Assembly (NCBI GenBank): GCA_964230255.1
Contig: CAXRGW010000040.1
Coordinates: 29,574 to 93,573, forward strand
Direction of reading: 5' to 3'
From: Alteromonas_E sp964230255
GTDB lineage: Bacteria > Pseudomonadota > Gammaproteobacteria > Enterobacterales > Alteromonadaceae
Length of the DNA stretch: 64,000 nucleotides
Of this stretch, positions 34,398 to 43,963 are shown in pieces. The notes beneath the pieces are model-generated. The model saw only the letters and a list, made by a program, of their open reading frames with translations, did not search any database and was not told where the DNA came from. Each line of letters begins with the position of its first letter. The first letter of the stretch is position 1. The translations under genes and the position numbers were made by a program.

Positions 34398-34564
34398 AAA
34401 AAGCGCAGACAAAATACACCTTGATTGCATAAGGGCGCCGTAGGATACTTACACAGACAAGGAACGTTGTAGTCACTTTATCGCCGGTTCGTGAAGAGCC
34501 TCAATATAGTTCACACCTTTAAATGCTTCTTGTCGCCACCTGTAGTAAAAAGACACGTAGTTAT

Positions 34565-35494
34565 ATGAAAAAATTAATATTAATTCCCCTTTTGTGCGCA
34601 CTGAATGCCCAAGTTTTAGCCGATAGCTGTGATGAATATGCAACCGAACTTGCTGCCGATTACGAACGTGATATTAAAGAGGTTCAAGACGATTTTGATG
34701 AATCACTAGCATCTCACAAACGTCAGTATCTCAAATATCAAGTCGATCCTGAAGTTACGTTTGAAATGGTTGCCGATGTTTGGAAATCGCACTTTGACTA
34801 CAACACACACTTTCAACGATTTATTTTTGAAATATTGGAAGTTGCCGCCAACTTAAATACTGACCCGCAGACGCGAAAGTACTGTGAAGAGCAAGATACA
34901 ATTGAGAACTGGCTAGAACGCCGAGTCGATACCTATGCGAAGTTGCTAGCTCAGATAGACGAGCGTATCGAAGCTCGTGTTGATCTTGAAAATGTCGATG
35001 CTGGCCAAGGTCTGACTATTGTATCGGCATACTCTTATGGTGTTGCCCCTAAAATTTCAATCGTAGGTGACGGTGTATTAAACAGTTTTAAGATTGGTCC
35101 ACTGGTCCACGACCAACACTTTGAGGTACGCGCTCTAGATCAAGGTACATACCGCTGGGATAGAGTAGAGCTCGGCTTTAACGGTTTCGCTTTACAGGAT
35201 AGTAATGTGGATGTTGCAGGAACCACTACCTACACATTTATCGATTTTACTGATGCCGATATGGTATTCACTGTGAGTCCAAACAAGCTTAATTTTGCTG
35301 GCGTGTTTATATTTGAAGATACCAATCACGGTGCACGCGCCGATCTGCATGACCGTTCAGCAATATCAATTAAATTACTCGAACAGCAGTACCCCTATTT
35401 ATTACATCGTTATCAATGGCATAACGCGCTAATGCCTTCAGACCCATTCTTGGCCCACTACTATGATGAACGTTACAATCAGGAGGCTGAATAA
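34565..35494 (+). CDS. Secreted acidic protein coupled to a peptidase
   Basis: This is a 309-residue protein with a cleavable signal peptide (MKKLILIPLLCALNAQVLA, cut before DS). The N-terminal half is helical (DEYATELAADYERDIKEVQDD-type text, about 20-130). A beta-rich C-terminal half includes YSYGVAPKISIVGDGVLNSFKIGP and FVFEDTN-like strands. I do not recognise the family. The ATG at 34565 begins a good signal peptide; the frame extends 14 codons further up. Its TAA overlaps the ATG of the S9 peptidase (TAATG), behind an AGGAGG, so the two are made together. Confidence 0.65.
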   Translation: MKKLILIPLLCALNAQVLADSCDEYATELAADYERDIKEVQDDFDESLASHKRQYLKYQVDPEVTFEMVADVWKSHFDYNTHFQRFIFEILEVAANLNTDPQTRKYCEEQDTIENWLERRVDTYAKLLAQIDERIEARVDLENVDAGQGLTIVSAYSYGVAPKISIVGDGVLNSFKIGPLVHDQHFEVRALDQGTYRWDRVELGFNGFALQDSNVDVAGTTTYTFIDFTDADMVFTVSPNKLNFAGVFIFEDTNHGARADLHDRSAISIKLLEQQYPYLLHRYQWHNALMPSDPFLAHYYDERYNQEAE

Positions 35495-37449
35495 TGAAGT
35501 GGTATATTCTGTTTAGCATCGTATTTTCGAGTATGTCTTTTACTATGCAAGCCCAACAGGATGAGCTGTTGCCAATAGATGATTTTTTTAGCAGGCCTGT
35601 TGTCGGGCAAGCTGTTTTGAGCCCGAGTGGCGAAATGCTGGTGTATGAAAAAGTCGGAGCGATCTACGTCGGCAGTCAAACTGTTCCTTATACTGACGTG
35701 TACGGTGTCAATAACCGCTTTTACATTAGTGATATAGAGTGGCTATCAGACAATATTCTAGCCATTCAAACGCGCAACAAGTCCAGTGGCAAAATAGGCA
35801 CGATGATTCTCGATCTCGCTTATGATGAATCTGGTGTTAAAGAAATTAGACGCGATTTTATTAACGTACAGGGCTACATTGTAGACCGACTTTCAAACCA
35901 ACCGGACGCGATTTTGTTTGCCCAATACCGTTGGGATGATGATAAAGTGTTTAGCGATGTGCATAAGTATCCACTTTTTGCTAAAAAACCTTATCGTTTT
36001 CAAAAGCGCAGTAAATACAATTCCAATAGCGGCAAAATTATAGGATGGATCACGGACCAAAATAGCCGTCTCCGTGCCGGTATATCTTATGAAGATGGCA
36101 AGCCAGTATTGTGGAGCCGTCAGCGTGAAAGTTCACGTAAAATGAAATCCATTTGGACCGGTGACGAAGAAACTCATTTTGAGATTTATGGCGTTGATGC
36201 CGAGAATACTAAGCTTTGGGTAATCACTGACTATCAACGCGATAAACGCGCGGCAGTGGTGTTCGATCTAGCCAGCGCCAGCGTCACTGAAGTAATTTAC
36301 GAACACCCCGAAAGAGACGTTAGTGCAATCGTTATGGCTGGCGATGGACAAACTCCTATTGCTGTCTCATATCTAGAAAAAGGTCGACTTAACCGATTCT
36401 TTATCGATGCGGAGGCACAACAAGCATATGCAGCAATTGCAGCTCAAGAAGAAACGCTAAACCACTCTGTGTTTGATAGTTCTGTTGACGCAAGCGCAAT
36501 GATCATTGCGCGCTATGGTGATAATAACCCCGGACAACTTTTGTACTGCTACGAGTTCGGCAAGCAGTGCACAGCATTCGAGTCTCTATTTCCTTGGCTA
36601 GACAATGTCGCATTAGCAAAAAAAATCGTATTTGAAACAGCGATCAGTGACCAGTATAAGATTGAAGCCTTTCTCTCATATCCTGCGCAAACCGATTTAA
36701 ATAAAGCCGATAGTCTACCCTTAATTATCATGCCGCATGGCGGTCCAATAGGAGTATACGATACGCAATATCTTACAGGTGACGTAGAATGGCTAGCTCA
36801 CAATGGCTATGCGGTGCTTCGAGTTAACTACCGAGGCTCTGGTGGCTATGGAAGAGACTTTGAGAAACAAGGTATGCAGCAATGGGGGCGCGCCATTGAG
36901 GATGACATCAATGCCGCAGTACAAAACGCTTTTGCTTCATTCCCTGCCCTCGATCAGCAAAGAGTGTGTTTGTTCGGTGGCAGCTATGGTGGTTACTCAG
37001 CAATAATGGGTGTCTTGCGTGAACCTGAAACATACAAATGTGCAGTTTCATTTGCGGGGGTGATGGATCTTCCTTTATTGTTTAACACCAGCTCAGTACA
37101 AAATAACTCATTACTGACGGAAAGACTCAAGGAAATTATTGGTGATCCCAGTACCCAAATGGATGAGTTGAAGTCGTTCTCACCGGTTTACAACGCGCAG
37201 AATATTCAAACGCCCATCATGCTTATTCACGGTACTAAAGACCGCATCGTAGATGTTGAACATACGTGGCGCATGAGTCACATGCTTTCCCTGTATGGTA
37301 TTGAACACCGACGCGAGATCATGCGTGATTCCGGCCATTCCTTTACTTCAACCAGTGAAGTAAAACAAATGTATGAATGGATAATGCCGTTTTTTCACAA
37401 GCACCTGAAGAAGCCTATAGTGCATCGCGAACCTGAACCCACAGAGTAA
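35494..37449 (+). CDS. S9-family prolyl oligopeptidase-type peptidase
   Basis: This is a 651-residue secreted peptidase. Residues 1-20 are a signal peptide, a seven-bladed-propeller-like region covers about 25-390, and the alpha/beta hydrolase domain covers 400-640. The catalytic Ser is in LFGGSYGGYSAIMG, Asp in HGTKDRIVD and His in RDSGHSFTS. Such enzymes cleave short peptides after proline or act as acylaminoacyl peptidases. It is coupled to the preceding secreted protein, which may be a partner or substrate (inference). A strong symmetric terminator follows. Confidence 0.92.
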   Translation: MKWYILFSIVFSSMSFTMQAQQDELLPIDDFFSRPVVGQAVLSPSGEMLVYEKVGAIYVGSQTVPYTDVYGVNNRFYISDIEWLSDNILAIQTRNKSSGKIGTMILDLAYDESGVKEIRRDFINVQGYIVDRLSNQPDAILFAQYRWDDDKVFSDVHKYPLFAKKPYRFQKRSKYNSNSGKIIGWITDQNSRLRAGISYEDGKPVLWSRQRESSRKMKSIWTGDEETHFEIYGVDAENTKLWVITDYQRDKRAAVVFDLASASVTEVIYEHPERDVSAIVMAGDGQTPIAVSYLEKGRLNRFFIDAEAQQAYAAIAAQEETLNHSVFDSSVDASAMIIARYGDNNPGQLLYCYEFGKQCTAFESLFPWLDNVALAKKIVFETAISDQYKIEAFLSYPAQTDLNKADSLPLIIMPHGGPIGVYDTQYLTGDVEWLAHNGYAVLRVNYRGSGGYGRDFEKQGMQQWGRAIEDDINAAVQNAFASFPALDQQRVCLFGGSYGGYSAIMGVLREPETYKCAVSFAGVMDLPLLFNTSSVQNNSLLTERLKEIIGDPSTQMDELKSFSPVYNAQNIQTPIMLIHGTKDRIVDVEHTWRMSHMLSLYGIEHRREIMRDSGHSFTSTSEVKQMYEWIMPFFHKHLKKPIVHREPEPTE

Positions 37450-37472
37450 TCGTTAACTGTAGATTACAACTA

Positions 37473-37500
37473 AAAACGCCAAGCATTTGCTTGGCGTTTT
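37473..37500. terminator. Bidirectional terminator
   Basis: AAAACGCCAAGCA and TGCTTGGCGTTTT pair with a two-base loop between the convergent peptidase and acyltransferase genes. The A and T tracts allow termination in both directions. Confidence 0.92.
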
Positions 37501-37519
37501 CATAATCACACAATACATT

Positions 37520-38998
37520 TTAGCTCGCTTGCTCACTCTCCGTATGTAAGGTTTCAGTAACAATTGAGACTGGCATCTCTGCAATATGCTCGCCCATATC
37601 GGCAATGTTGACAGTCGGATCGTCAATGCTCTTCTCAAGTAATTCAAAAGCTTCAGCGCAATAATCAGCTAAAGGTTGTAGCGATTTAATGTTCTTGTTG
37701 CAGCACACCATGCCGATGTTAGCCACGCCCGAATAGGTCATTAACGTGATATTTACCCCCCCGCCAGGAGTCATGGTTGAAACCGGATAATTGGCAATTA
37801 ACTCACTGTCTTTCAAATATCGAGTTTCCGCAGGGCCGGGAACATTTGAAACTAACAAATTAGCAATAGGCCGGGTCACGTTAGACAATCGCAACATTTC
37901 AAAAATCAAAGCAAACGATTGAATAACCACAGTGTAGTAACTAAAAGCCCCTGGGCTCGCGTGCTGAGCAGCATGCTTAACAATGCGATGATTAGCAATG
38001 ATTTGGCGCAAGCGCACATAAGGGTCGGTTTTACCATGGGCTAATTCTACCGGCACTATGGCTATTTTATTGCCAGACGTTTGTTCCCCCGGCTTACGCA
38101 GGTTAATTGGCATATTGGTAAAAAGTGCTTTTTCAAACGTGTGCCCGAAATCCTGTAAAAACCGATGGATGGCGATATCAAATACACATAGTAATATTTC
38201 ATTCGCCGATGCACGGGTTTTCTTACCCACCTTGCGCACTCGATCAAAATCAATATCCATAGTCGCCACCGCACGACCCGATTTAACCTGCCCAGTTAGT
38301 ACGGTTCTCGTGCCACTAAACGGAATTGGCATGTAATGTCGGTTGATCCAGATAATTTTGAAAAACAAACGAACGAAGATAACCAATAAGTCTTTGGTTG
38401 CGACTAGCAAGCCCCAACTCTGGCGCAATACCTTGCGCCATAACTTAACCCGCGCCCCCATATTGCGCTTGCGTTTAACAGCCCAAACCGGAATAAAACT
38501 CTCATCGGTTGCTTCAGTGTGGTATCCCTGTTGGAACCAGCGAACAAGCGTGGCGCCATCACCATACATGTGATGTACCTTTACATAAATACCATAAACA
38601 TCGCTCTTACCGTCGTGAATAAAGTGAAATTGCCAAAGGGGCTTATCACGGTCGAGCATCACTTCATGCATTTTTGCGATGTAGTCGTCTAAAGCCGGCC
38701 TATCTGACATGTCATCCACTTTGTGAATTTGCACGTGATAATTCATATCTAACCGAGTACCCGGCACCAATCCTAGAGGGAAGCCCAAGAAACTCTTAAC
38801 GCGACAGTTAAACGGTGCAGATGCTTTGTTGTACTGGCTAACCTCGTTAAACAGAGCCTCAACATAATCTGGTGCAGCACTTTCAGGCTTTTTCAGCATT
38901 TGTAAACTAGCCACGTGCTTAGGGTTATCGACCGATTCCGTCAGCCAAAATGTTTTGTCCAAAAACGTTAACGTCTTCGCTTTTGCTCGCTTTTTCAT
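37520..38998 (-). CDS. Wax ester synthase / acyl-CoA:diacylglycerol acyltransferase
   Basis: This 492-residue WS/DGAT enzyme has the catalytic HHMYGDG (residues 142-148), the condensation-like HHxxxDG motif. Family blocks in the second half are RKPGEQTSGNKIAIVPVEL, SNVPGPAE, and PGGGVNITLMTYSG. It forms wax esters from acyl-CoA and fatty alcohols, or triacylglycerol from diacylglycerol, for storage bodies. A TetR gene and the DUF445 gene run in the same direction just upstream, and phasin, FadR and patatin genes are nearby. The alcohol- or glyceride-preference cannot be read from sequence. Confidence 0.93.
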   Translation of the reverse strand: MKKRAKAKTLTFLDKTFWLTESVDNPKHVASLQMLKKPESAAPDYVEALFNEVSQYNKASAPFNCRVKSFLGFPLGLVPGTRLDMNYHVQIHKVDDMSDRPALDDYIAKMHEVMLDRDKPLWQFHFIHDGKSDVYGIYVKVHHMYGDGATLVRWFQQGYHTEATDESFIPVWAVKRKRNMGARVKLWRKVLRQSWGLLVATKDLLVIFVRLFFKIIWINRHYMPIPFSGTRTVLTGQVKSGRAVATMDIDFDRVRKVGKKTRASANEILLCVFDIAIHRFLQDFGHTFEKALFTNMPINLRKPGEQTSGNKIAIVPVELAHGKTDPYVRLRQIIANHRIVKHAAQHASPGAFSYYTVVIQSFALIFEMLRLSNVTRPIANLLVSNVPGPAETRYLKDSELIANYPVSTMTPGGGVNITLMTYSGVANIGMVCCNKNIKSLQPLADYCAEAFELLEKSIDDPTVNIADMGEHIAEMPVSIVTETLHTESEQAS

Positions 38999-39007
38999 TG
39001 CGTCTGC

Positions 39008-39649
39008 CTATGTATTCCCGCGGGTAAATCCATGTAGTGATAATTGTTGCTGTAGCTCGGCCAAATTCTCTACTGGCACGCGCATTCTAGGTGACAATAG
39101 CGCCAATAATAGCGCCAGTGTACTATAAATTTGATGCCCGTCGTCGACATCGCCTTTGAGTTGGTAATATTGACTGGATTGGATGATAGTTAAGCTCATC
39201 ATCTCTACTAACGACTTCAACTCATTGTCAGACAGAGTAAGAAACTCTCTCTGTTGCGCCAATGTCAGTACTGACTCTAATTTAGCTTCTAAAAGCTTCA
39301 CCAAGCGTACTAGGTTTTTAGCGACCTTGGGATACTTTTCCATCAGGTCCATGGGGGAGCGATACAAAAAGCGATAGAGGTGAATTTGTTCGAGGAGCAA
39401 ATAAAGGTAGTAGAAGTATTCTTCTAATGTGAGTGCGTCGATATTTCGCACATCGAGTAAACGCTCAAATTGATGAATATGAATATCAAATAATGCATCA
39501 ACAATGAGCTCTTTGCCCTTGAAGTGATAGTAAAGGTTACCAGGGCTTATATCCATTTCGTTGGCAATATCAACACTGGTTACCGAGCTTTCGCCGTGGT
39601 AATTGAACAACTCCAGCGATGTCGCAAGGACCCGTTCAGCGGTTTTCAT
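39008..39649 (-). CDS. TetR family transcriptional regulator
   Basis: This 213-residue protein has an N-terminal TetR DNA-binding domain (ITSVDIANEMDISPGNLYYHFKGKE-like text at about 23-47) and an uncharacterised helical C-terminal domain. An AGGAGG ribosome site precedes its ATG. The layout is DUF445, this gene and WS/DGAT in one minus-strand run with gaps of 9 bases on either side. This suggests it controls the neutral-lipid synthase. Confidence 0.88.
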   Translation of the reverse strand: MKTAERVLATSLELFNYHGESSVTSVDIANEMDISPGNLYYHFKGKELIVDALFDIHIHQFERLLDVRNIDALTLEEYFYYLYLLLEQIHLYRFLYRSPMDLMEKYPKVAKNLVRLVKLLEAKLESVLTLAQQREFLTLSDNELKSLVEMMSLTIIQSSQYYQLKGDVDDGHQIYSTLALLLALLSPRMRVPVENLAELQQQLSLHGFTRGNT

Positions 39650-39658
39650 GCAATCCTC

Positions 39659-40867
39659 CTAACCGAAGACAAAGTAAAGCTGGGCTACCCCGGCAATGCC
39701 TCCTAATACAGCACCTGTTAATATTAACTTCCATTCATCTGCTTGATATGCAGGCCGTAATACACCTTCAAACTCTTCCGGACTCAACTCTTGCATTCGC
39801 GCACACAAGTCATTTCCTACTTGTAACGCCTTGTTGGCATAATCATAAGCATACATGAGGTACTTGTCTGAGTTTAAGAAAATTTGCTCCACGGCGAGTT
39901 CTTTCATGCGGAAGTAATTCTCAGAACCTAAGCCAAGCGCAAAATAAGGCTGCGCAATTGACACATTTCGCTCTATGGCATCATTAACATGTAGCTCAAT
40001 TAACTCCAGAAGCTGTTGCGAGCCCGAGCCATGCAGAATCATGTTGGTGATGTTTTTCGAATTAATTAGTTTTTGTTCGATGATATCTGAATATACCCTC
40101 GCGACGTCATTCTGTCGCTTGAGGAACATACCTTGAATCTTAAATGGCCCAAGGCTAATCGGCTGTTTAGGTTCGAAGATAATCTTTATCGCGATCCAGT
40201 TAGTCAAATAGCCGACTAATAAACCTCCAATGGGTAAAATCCACCAAAACTGGTAGAAGTGCCACAATAGCATGGTGGGTAGACCAAAAAGGAACCCGAA
40301 TAGGAAACCTGATTTGACAATAAACGGAAACTCTTTCTCACCCGATTTTAGAAAAATTTCGTTGATTAGCTCAGGTTCGCTGACCAGTTGTTCGACAACA
40401 AGCTCTTTGATATCGAGGATTTCGTTGACGTTATGTTGAAAATCATTGACAAGTTTGTGCACAACATTGGGGATGTCGGCCTCGATACGCGCGTAAACTA
40501 AGTCTTTGCCCGCCGCGGGTAAGCCTGCCCAAAGGTGTGGTGCAGATTCTCGCATTACTTCGTTGACTATTTTCTTTACGACTTGCTTGAGGCGGCGCTG
40601 TATTGCTTTCGTTAACTCGTTGGGATCGAGGCGTTCTGCTAACTCTTCTACACTCAACAGCTTACCAAGAACTAGTTCTACTTCTATTTCCGCCATCTCG
40701 CGACGTTTAGCAGGTATCAGGCCTTGCCACCCAAAAATCGGTTTGATACCAAAAAACTCGATAGGGTAAAACATCATTTTCACGGCTAGAAAATTAGTAA
40801 ACCACCCAACCACTGCACTAACCAGTGGGATGGTAAAAAGCATCAGATTGGCGAGGATCCATTCCAT
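39659..40867 (-). CDS. DUF445 family membrane protein
   Basis: This 402-residue protein has an N-terminal helix (MEWILANLMLFTIPLVSAVVGWFTNFLAV), a coiled middle with LGKLLSVEELAERLDP and a paired helix near 205-235 (FGFLFGLPTMLLWHF, GGLLVGYLTNWIAIKIIF), plus a C-terminal helix. This is the duplicated GWFTNFLAVKMMFYP / GYLTNWIAIKIIFEP arrangement of DUF445. The function is unknown, with links to membrane or lipid organisation. I chose the ATG at 40867 over the earlier frame starting at 40966. It heads the run leading to the WS/DGAT gene. Confidence 0.83.
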   Translation of the reverse strand: MEWILANLMLFTIPLVSAVVGWFTNFLAVKMMFYPIEFFGIKPIFGWQGLIPAKRREMAEIEVELVLGKLLSVEELAERLDPNELTKAIQRRLKQVVKKIVNEVMRESAPHLWAGLPAAGKDLVYARIEADIPNVVHKLVNDFQHNVNEILDIKELVVEQLVSEPELINEIFLKSGEKEFPFIVKSGFLFGFLFGLPTMLLWHFYQFWWILPIGGLLVGYLTNWIAIKIIFEPKQPISLGPFKIQGMFLKRQNDVARVYSDIIEQKLINSKNITNMILHGSGSQQLLELIELHVNDAIERNVSIAQPYFALGLGSENYFRMKELAVEQIFLNSDKYLMYAYDYANKALQVGNDLCARMQELSPEEFEGVLRPAYQADEWKLILTGAVLGGIAGVAQLYFVFG

Positions 40868-41074
40868 ATCGACGATTTTGCGCCTTGTTTTATTCTTAAT
40901 AACTACAATATCAGAGTGTAACCTAAAGTTTTGTCGGCGTAACCAATAAACACTGCCTAATTTCACGTTTATTGCACAGTATTCGCCGCAATACGTTAAC
41001 TCGATAAATTGGGTAGTGGTTTCTAAACATTTTGTTTACACTGCTTGCAGATAAATAGCTTTTGAAGGTGATGT

Positions 41075-42562
41075 ATGCCTTTGTTTAACAATCGATTGGC
41101 GCAATTGGACGATGCCATTGAACACGCACAGACCTACGCCGAGTATCGCGAGGCGTGTGCTGAACACGATGAGCTCTCTGGTGCCGACGAATGGAAGACA
41201 AAAGACCCCTGTCGTGATTATGATTATCGCTTAATCCGCAAACGGGTACAGCGAATTAAATTAGCGCGTGGTCAAGGCGACATTTTAGGCTTGATGTCGA
41301 TTTTGCATGAGGGGTTGCATGGCAACCTAGGCAACATTGCCAACCCAATATTGCAACATCAATCGAAACTCGGTACCAAGCATTTAATTGAAGAGTTTAA
41401 TCAACAGGTGGCCGGTGCGTTGGATGACATCTATGCCGCCAATGAATTGGAAGTCGACTTTTACGAAAAATTGTCATTCTTCGAAGAAACCGCCCACGCG
41501 TTCGGCCGCAGTTGCTTAATGTTAAGCGGTGGCGCTGGACTGGGTTTCTTCCATTGTGGTGTAGTCAAGTCGCTCAATGAACGCGACCTATTACCAGGTG
41601 TTATATCTGGCGCAAGCGCCGGTTCAATCATTGCAGCCATGTTAGGTACCCGCACACGTGACGAATTACTCGACGTATTAAACGCGGAATTCATTTACAA
41701 TAAATTCCGCAATTGGCGCGTATTTAAAGGTGTCACTGGCAAAAGCATGTTCGATAGTTCTAAGCTCGAAAACGCGCTAATTGAATTGTTTGACGTAATG
41801 ACGTTTGAAGAAGCTTTCAAGCGCACCGGTCTGCATGTCACTGTGACCGTTTCACCCGCAGATCTACATCAATATTCTCGCTTGTTGAACGCTAAAACAT
41901 CACCTAATGCTATTATAACTCAAGCAGTTCGCGCATCGTGCGCAGTACCTATCGTATTCAGTCCTGTGCAGTTGCGGGCTAAAAACGCAAACGGTCAAAT
42001 TGTACCTTACATCCCCAATCGACGCTTTGCAGATGGCTCATTGATGGCCGATTTGCCGTACGAGAGACTGGCGCGCTTATATGGTGTTAACCACAGCATA
42101 GTGAGTCAAACCAATCCACTGGCAGTGCCGTTTTTATCGCGTAATCGCAAAGATGCTAACAGTGTGTCGAGCATTACCATGCGACATATTACAAACTTAG
42201 CCAAAGTAAATAGCATCTACGCGTTTGATGTACTCGAAGCCGCAGTGGGAAATCGCGCAGCAAAATTAGCAATTCACAAGTTGCGTTCGGTTGTTGATCA
42301 ACAATACGTGGGCGACGTAAATATACTGCCGGAGCGCGGCATGCGCAGCTTGGCGCACCTGTGGTCAAACCCAACAGTAGAAAGTATCGGCGAATTAATC
42401 CGCAATGGCGAGAAAGCAACTTGGCCACAACTTGATTATATTGAGCGGAGTACGCATGTTAGTCAGCTGTTGCAGCGTTATTTGAAGCAACTCAAGGAGC
42501 GTGAGGCACGCGTTTTGGGCCAGGCGACAAATATACGTATAGTTGAATCTAAAACTGCATGA
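41075..42562 (+). CDS. Patatin-like phospholipase/lipase with DUF3336 domain
   Basis: This is a 495-residue cytoplasmic protein. An N-terminal DUF3336 region (about 1-140) precedes a patatin domain with GGAGLGFFHCGV, the nucleophile Ser181 in GASAGS, and the partner Asp320 in FADGSLMADLP. This arrangement is that of yeast Tgl3/Tgl4 and plant SDP1 triacylglycerol lipases. It would hydrolyse storage lipids made by WS/DGAT (inference). Its TGA overlaps the ATG of the next gene (ATGA). It is divergent from the DUF445 gene across a 207-bp gap. Confidence 0.92.
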   Translation: MPLFNNRLAQLDDAIEHAQTYAEYREACAEHDELSGADEWKTKDPCRDYDYRLIRKRVQRIKLARGQGDILGLMSILHEGLHGNLGNIANPILQHQSKLGTKHLIEEFNQQVAGALDDIYAANELEVDFYEKLSFFEETAHAFGRSCLMLSGGAGLGFFHCGVVKSLNERDLLPGVISGASAGSIIAAMLGTRTRDELLDVLNAEFIYNKFRNWRVFKGVTGKSMFDSSKLENALIELFDVMTFEEAFKRTGLHVTVTVSPADLHQYSRLLNAKTSPNAIITQAVRASCAVPIVFSPVQLRAKNANGQIVPYIPNRRFADGSLMADLPYERLARLYGVNHSIVSQTNPLAVPFLSRNRKDANSVSSITMRHITNLAKVNSIYAFDVLEAAVGNRAAKLAIHKLRSVVDQQYVGDVNILPERGMRSLAHLWSNPTVESIGELIRNGEKATWPQLDYIERSTHVSQLLQRYLKQLKEREARVLGQATNIRIVESKTA

Positions 42563-43916
42563 ATAAGGCATTTGCCGGCGATCCATACATAAGGAAGGTG
42601 TTAGAAATCGTTGGACTAATCGCTTCAGATAAGAAGGGTCAACGTTCGGTTTTCGATGACATCACAGCATTTTTTTTGTCGACGATGCAAAAAGTACACG
42701 TCAACAACTTGATCATAAAATCGCGATATCCGTTTTACAGGATAAAATTGCTGAAGACGTCGACGGCGCCACTGACGCGGATTTACACCAAGAAATAGCC
42801 AAACTGGATGCGGCCAAACAAGCTGATAAGGACGCCCGGCACAGTCGCCAGTCTAAAGTACAAAGACTGTGTCAAATGGTATTCGACTGCTGTGAAGGTA
42901 GCTCATACCCCGAGACTCAACAAAAAACCGCAAAATTTTTAGCCGCTTTGTGGCTAATCGCTGAACAGTCAGATTTACCCCATCAAGCGATTCACCAAAA
43001 ACTTAAAGTTCCCTATAAGATGGCGCTAACACTGCGCCTAGTTGATGAAGTCATTCGTAAGCAAATATGCCAAGTACCTAACTGGCATACGTTTCGTCAA
43101 CCCGAAGCTCGCTATAACGAAGATGCAGAAGCTCGTAAGCTCTGTTATGCAACGGTGGCAGTACCCGCCATGACGGCCGCGCTGTTTCAGAATGCGGGTC
43201 TTCAGCATCCATTGGCGGTGAAATTACTCCATGGTGCAGACGGTACAGCCAATCCATTTAGGGTATTGGAAGCTGAAGAGCGGCAATCTCTGCTTAAAAT
43301 GAATTATCGCTTTAGTGCAGATTACGTAAGCTTAGGATTAGGTGTTGATCACGGTACCGATTACGCATGCCCTGAACAACAAGTTCTATCCCATGCAACT
43401 GTGTTGGAAGTGGTTAAAGATGCCTACAAGCCCAAATCGGGAATTGGACAGATACTGAAAATTCCACAAATTTATACGTCGGTAGTGCTATCAACAAAAC
43501 CAGAATTTTCACGCGTGGATGTACCCAAATGCTGTGCTTTAATTGACCAACTCGGTAAAAAAGGTGTGCTCAATGGAAAACTCGCTAGCGCTTTTAACGC
43601 GATAACGGGTGTTTTCCCACAGGGTTTCGGGATCAACACTTCGAAATATTTATCCATTGTTTTAGGCTTGAACCCACGCAAACCGCATGAACCCAACGTG
43701 ATACCACTGTCTGCAAAGCCAACTTATCCATTGCCTGATAAACAGCAGGGTGCACATAAAATAGAGAACTACTATTTCAGCGAGACTCGCAAACAATTCA
43801 CGCCAAGTCAAAATGCCCAGATAGAAGCCTTGGTAAAGCAAACGGACAATAACGATCCAAGTTGGAAGGCCAGCGAAACTTTTCATGAGTGGCGCGCTAT
43901 TTGGCAACGCCAATAA
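42559..43916 (+). CDS. Unrecognised protein read across a T8 frameshift
   Basis: Starting at the ATG that overlaps the patatin stop, the frame is open for 39 codons to ITAFF. At 42670-42677 eight Ts occur, and the frame then ends after another 41 codons. The adjacent frame is open, without a start codon, from the T run through 43916. Joining by a -1 slip on the Ts gives about 452 residues with sensible helices: FFVDDAKSTRQQLDHKIAI, then ARHSRQSKVQRLCQMV. The part at about 300-384 recalls the tail of HD-GYP domains (IPQIYTSVVLSTKP, ITGVFPQGFGI, VLGLNPRKPHEP), but the HD residues are not visible. It may be recoded, decayed, or a base-call error. Confidence 0.6.
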
Positions 43917-43944
43917 AAAAAGAGCGTCAGCTCTTTTTTATTGG
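43910..43944. terminator. Bidirectional terminator
   Basis: GAGC-GTCA-GCTC is flanked by A7 on one side and T6 on the other, with CCAAT/ATTGG at the ends and one bulge. It lies between the convergent unknown gene and the phasin. Confidence 0.88.
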
Positions 43945-43963
43945 TTAGATACTTAAACGCAGA

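Noticed and set aside
42559..42798. Short 79-residue gene as an independent product
   Set aside because: Its first half reads smoothly into the next frame across the T run, while its second half (after LSTM) has the composition of a shifted frame.
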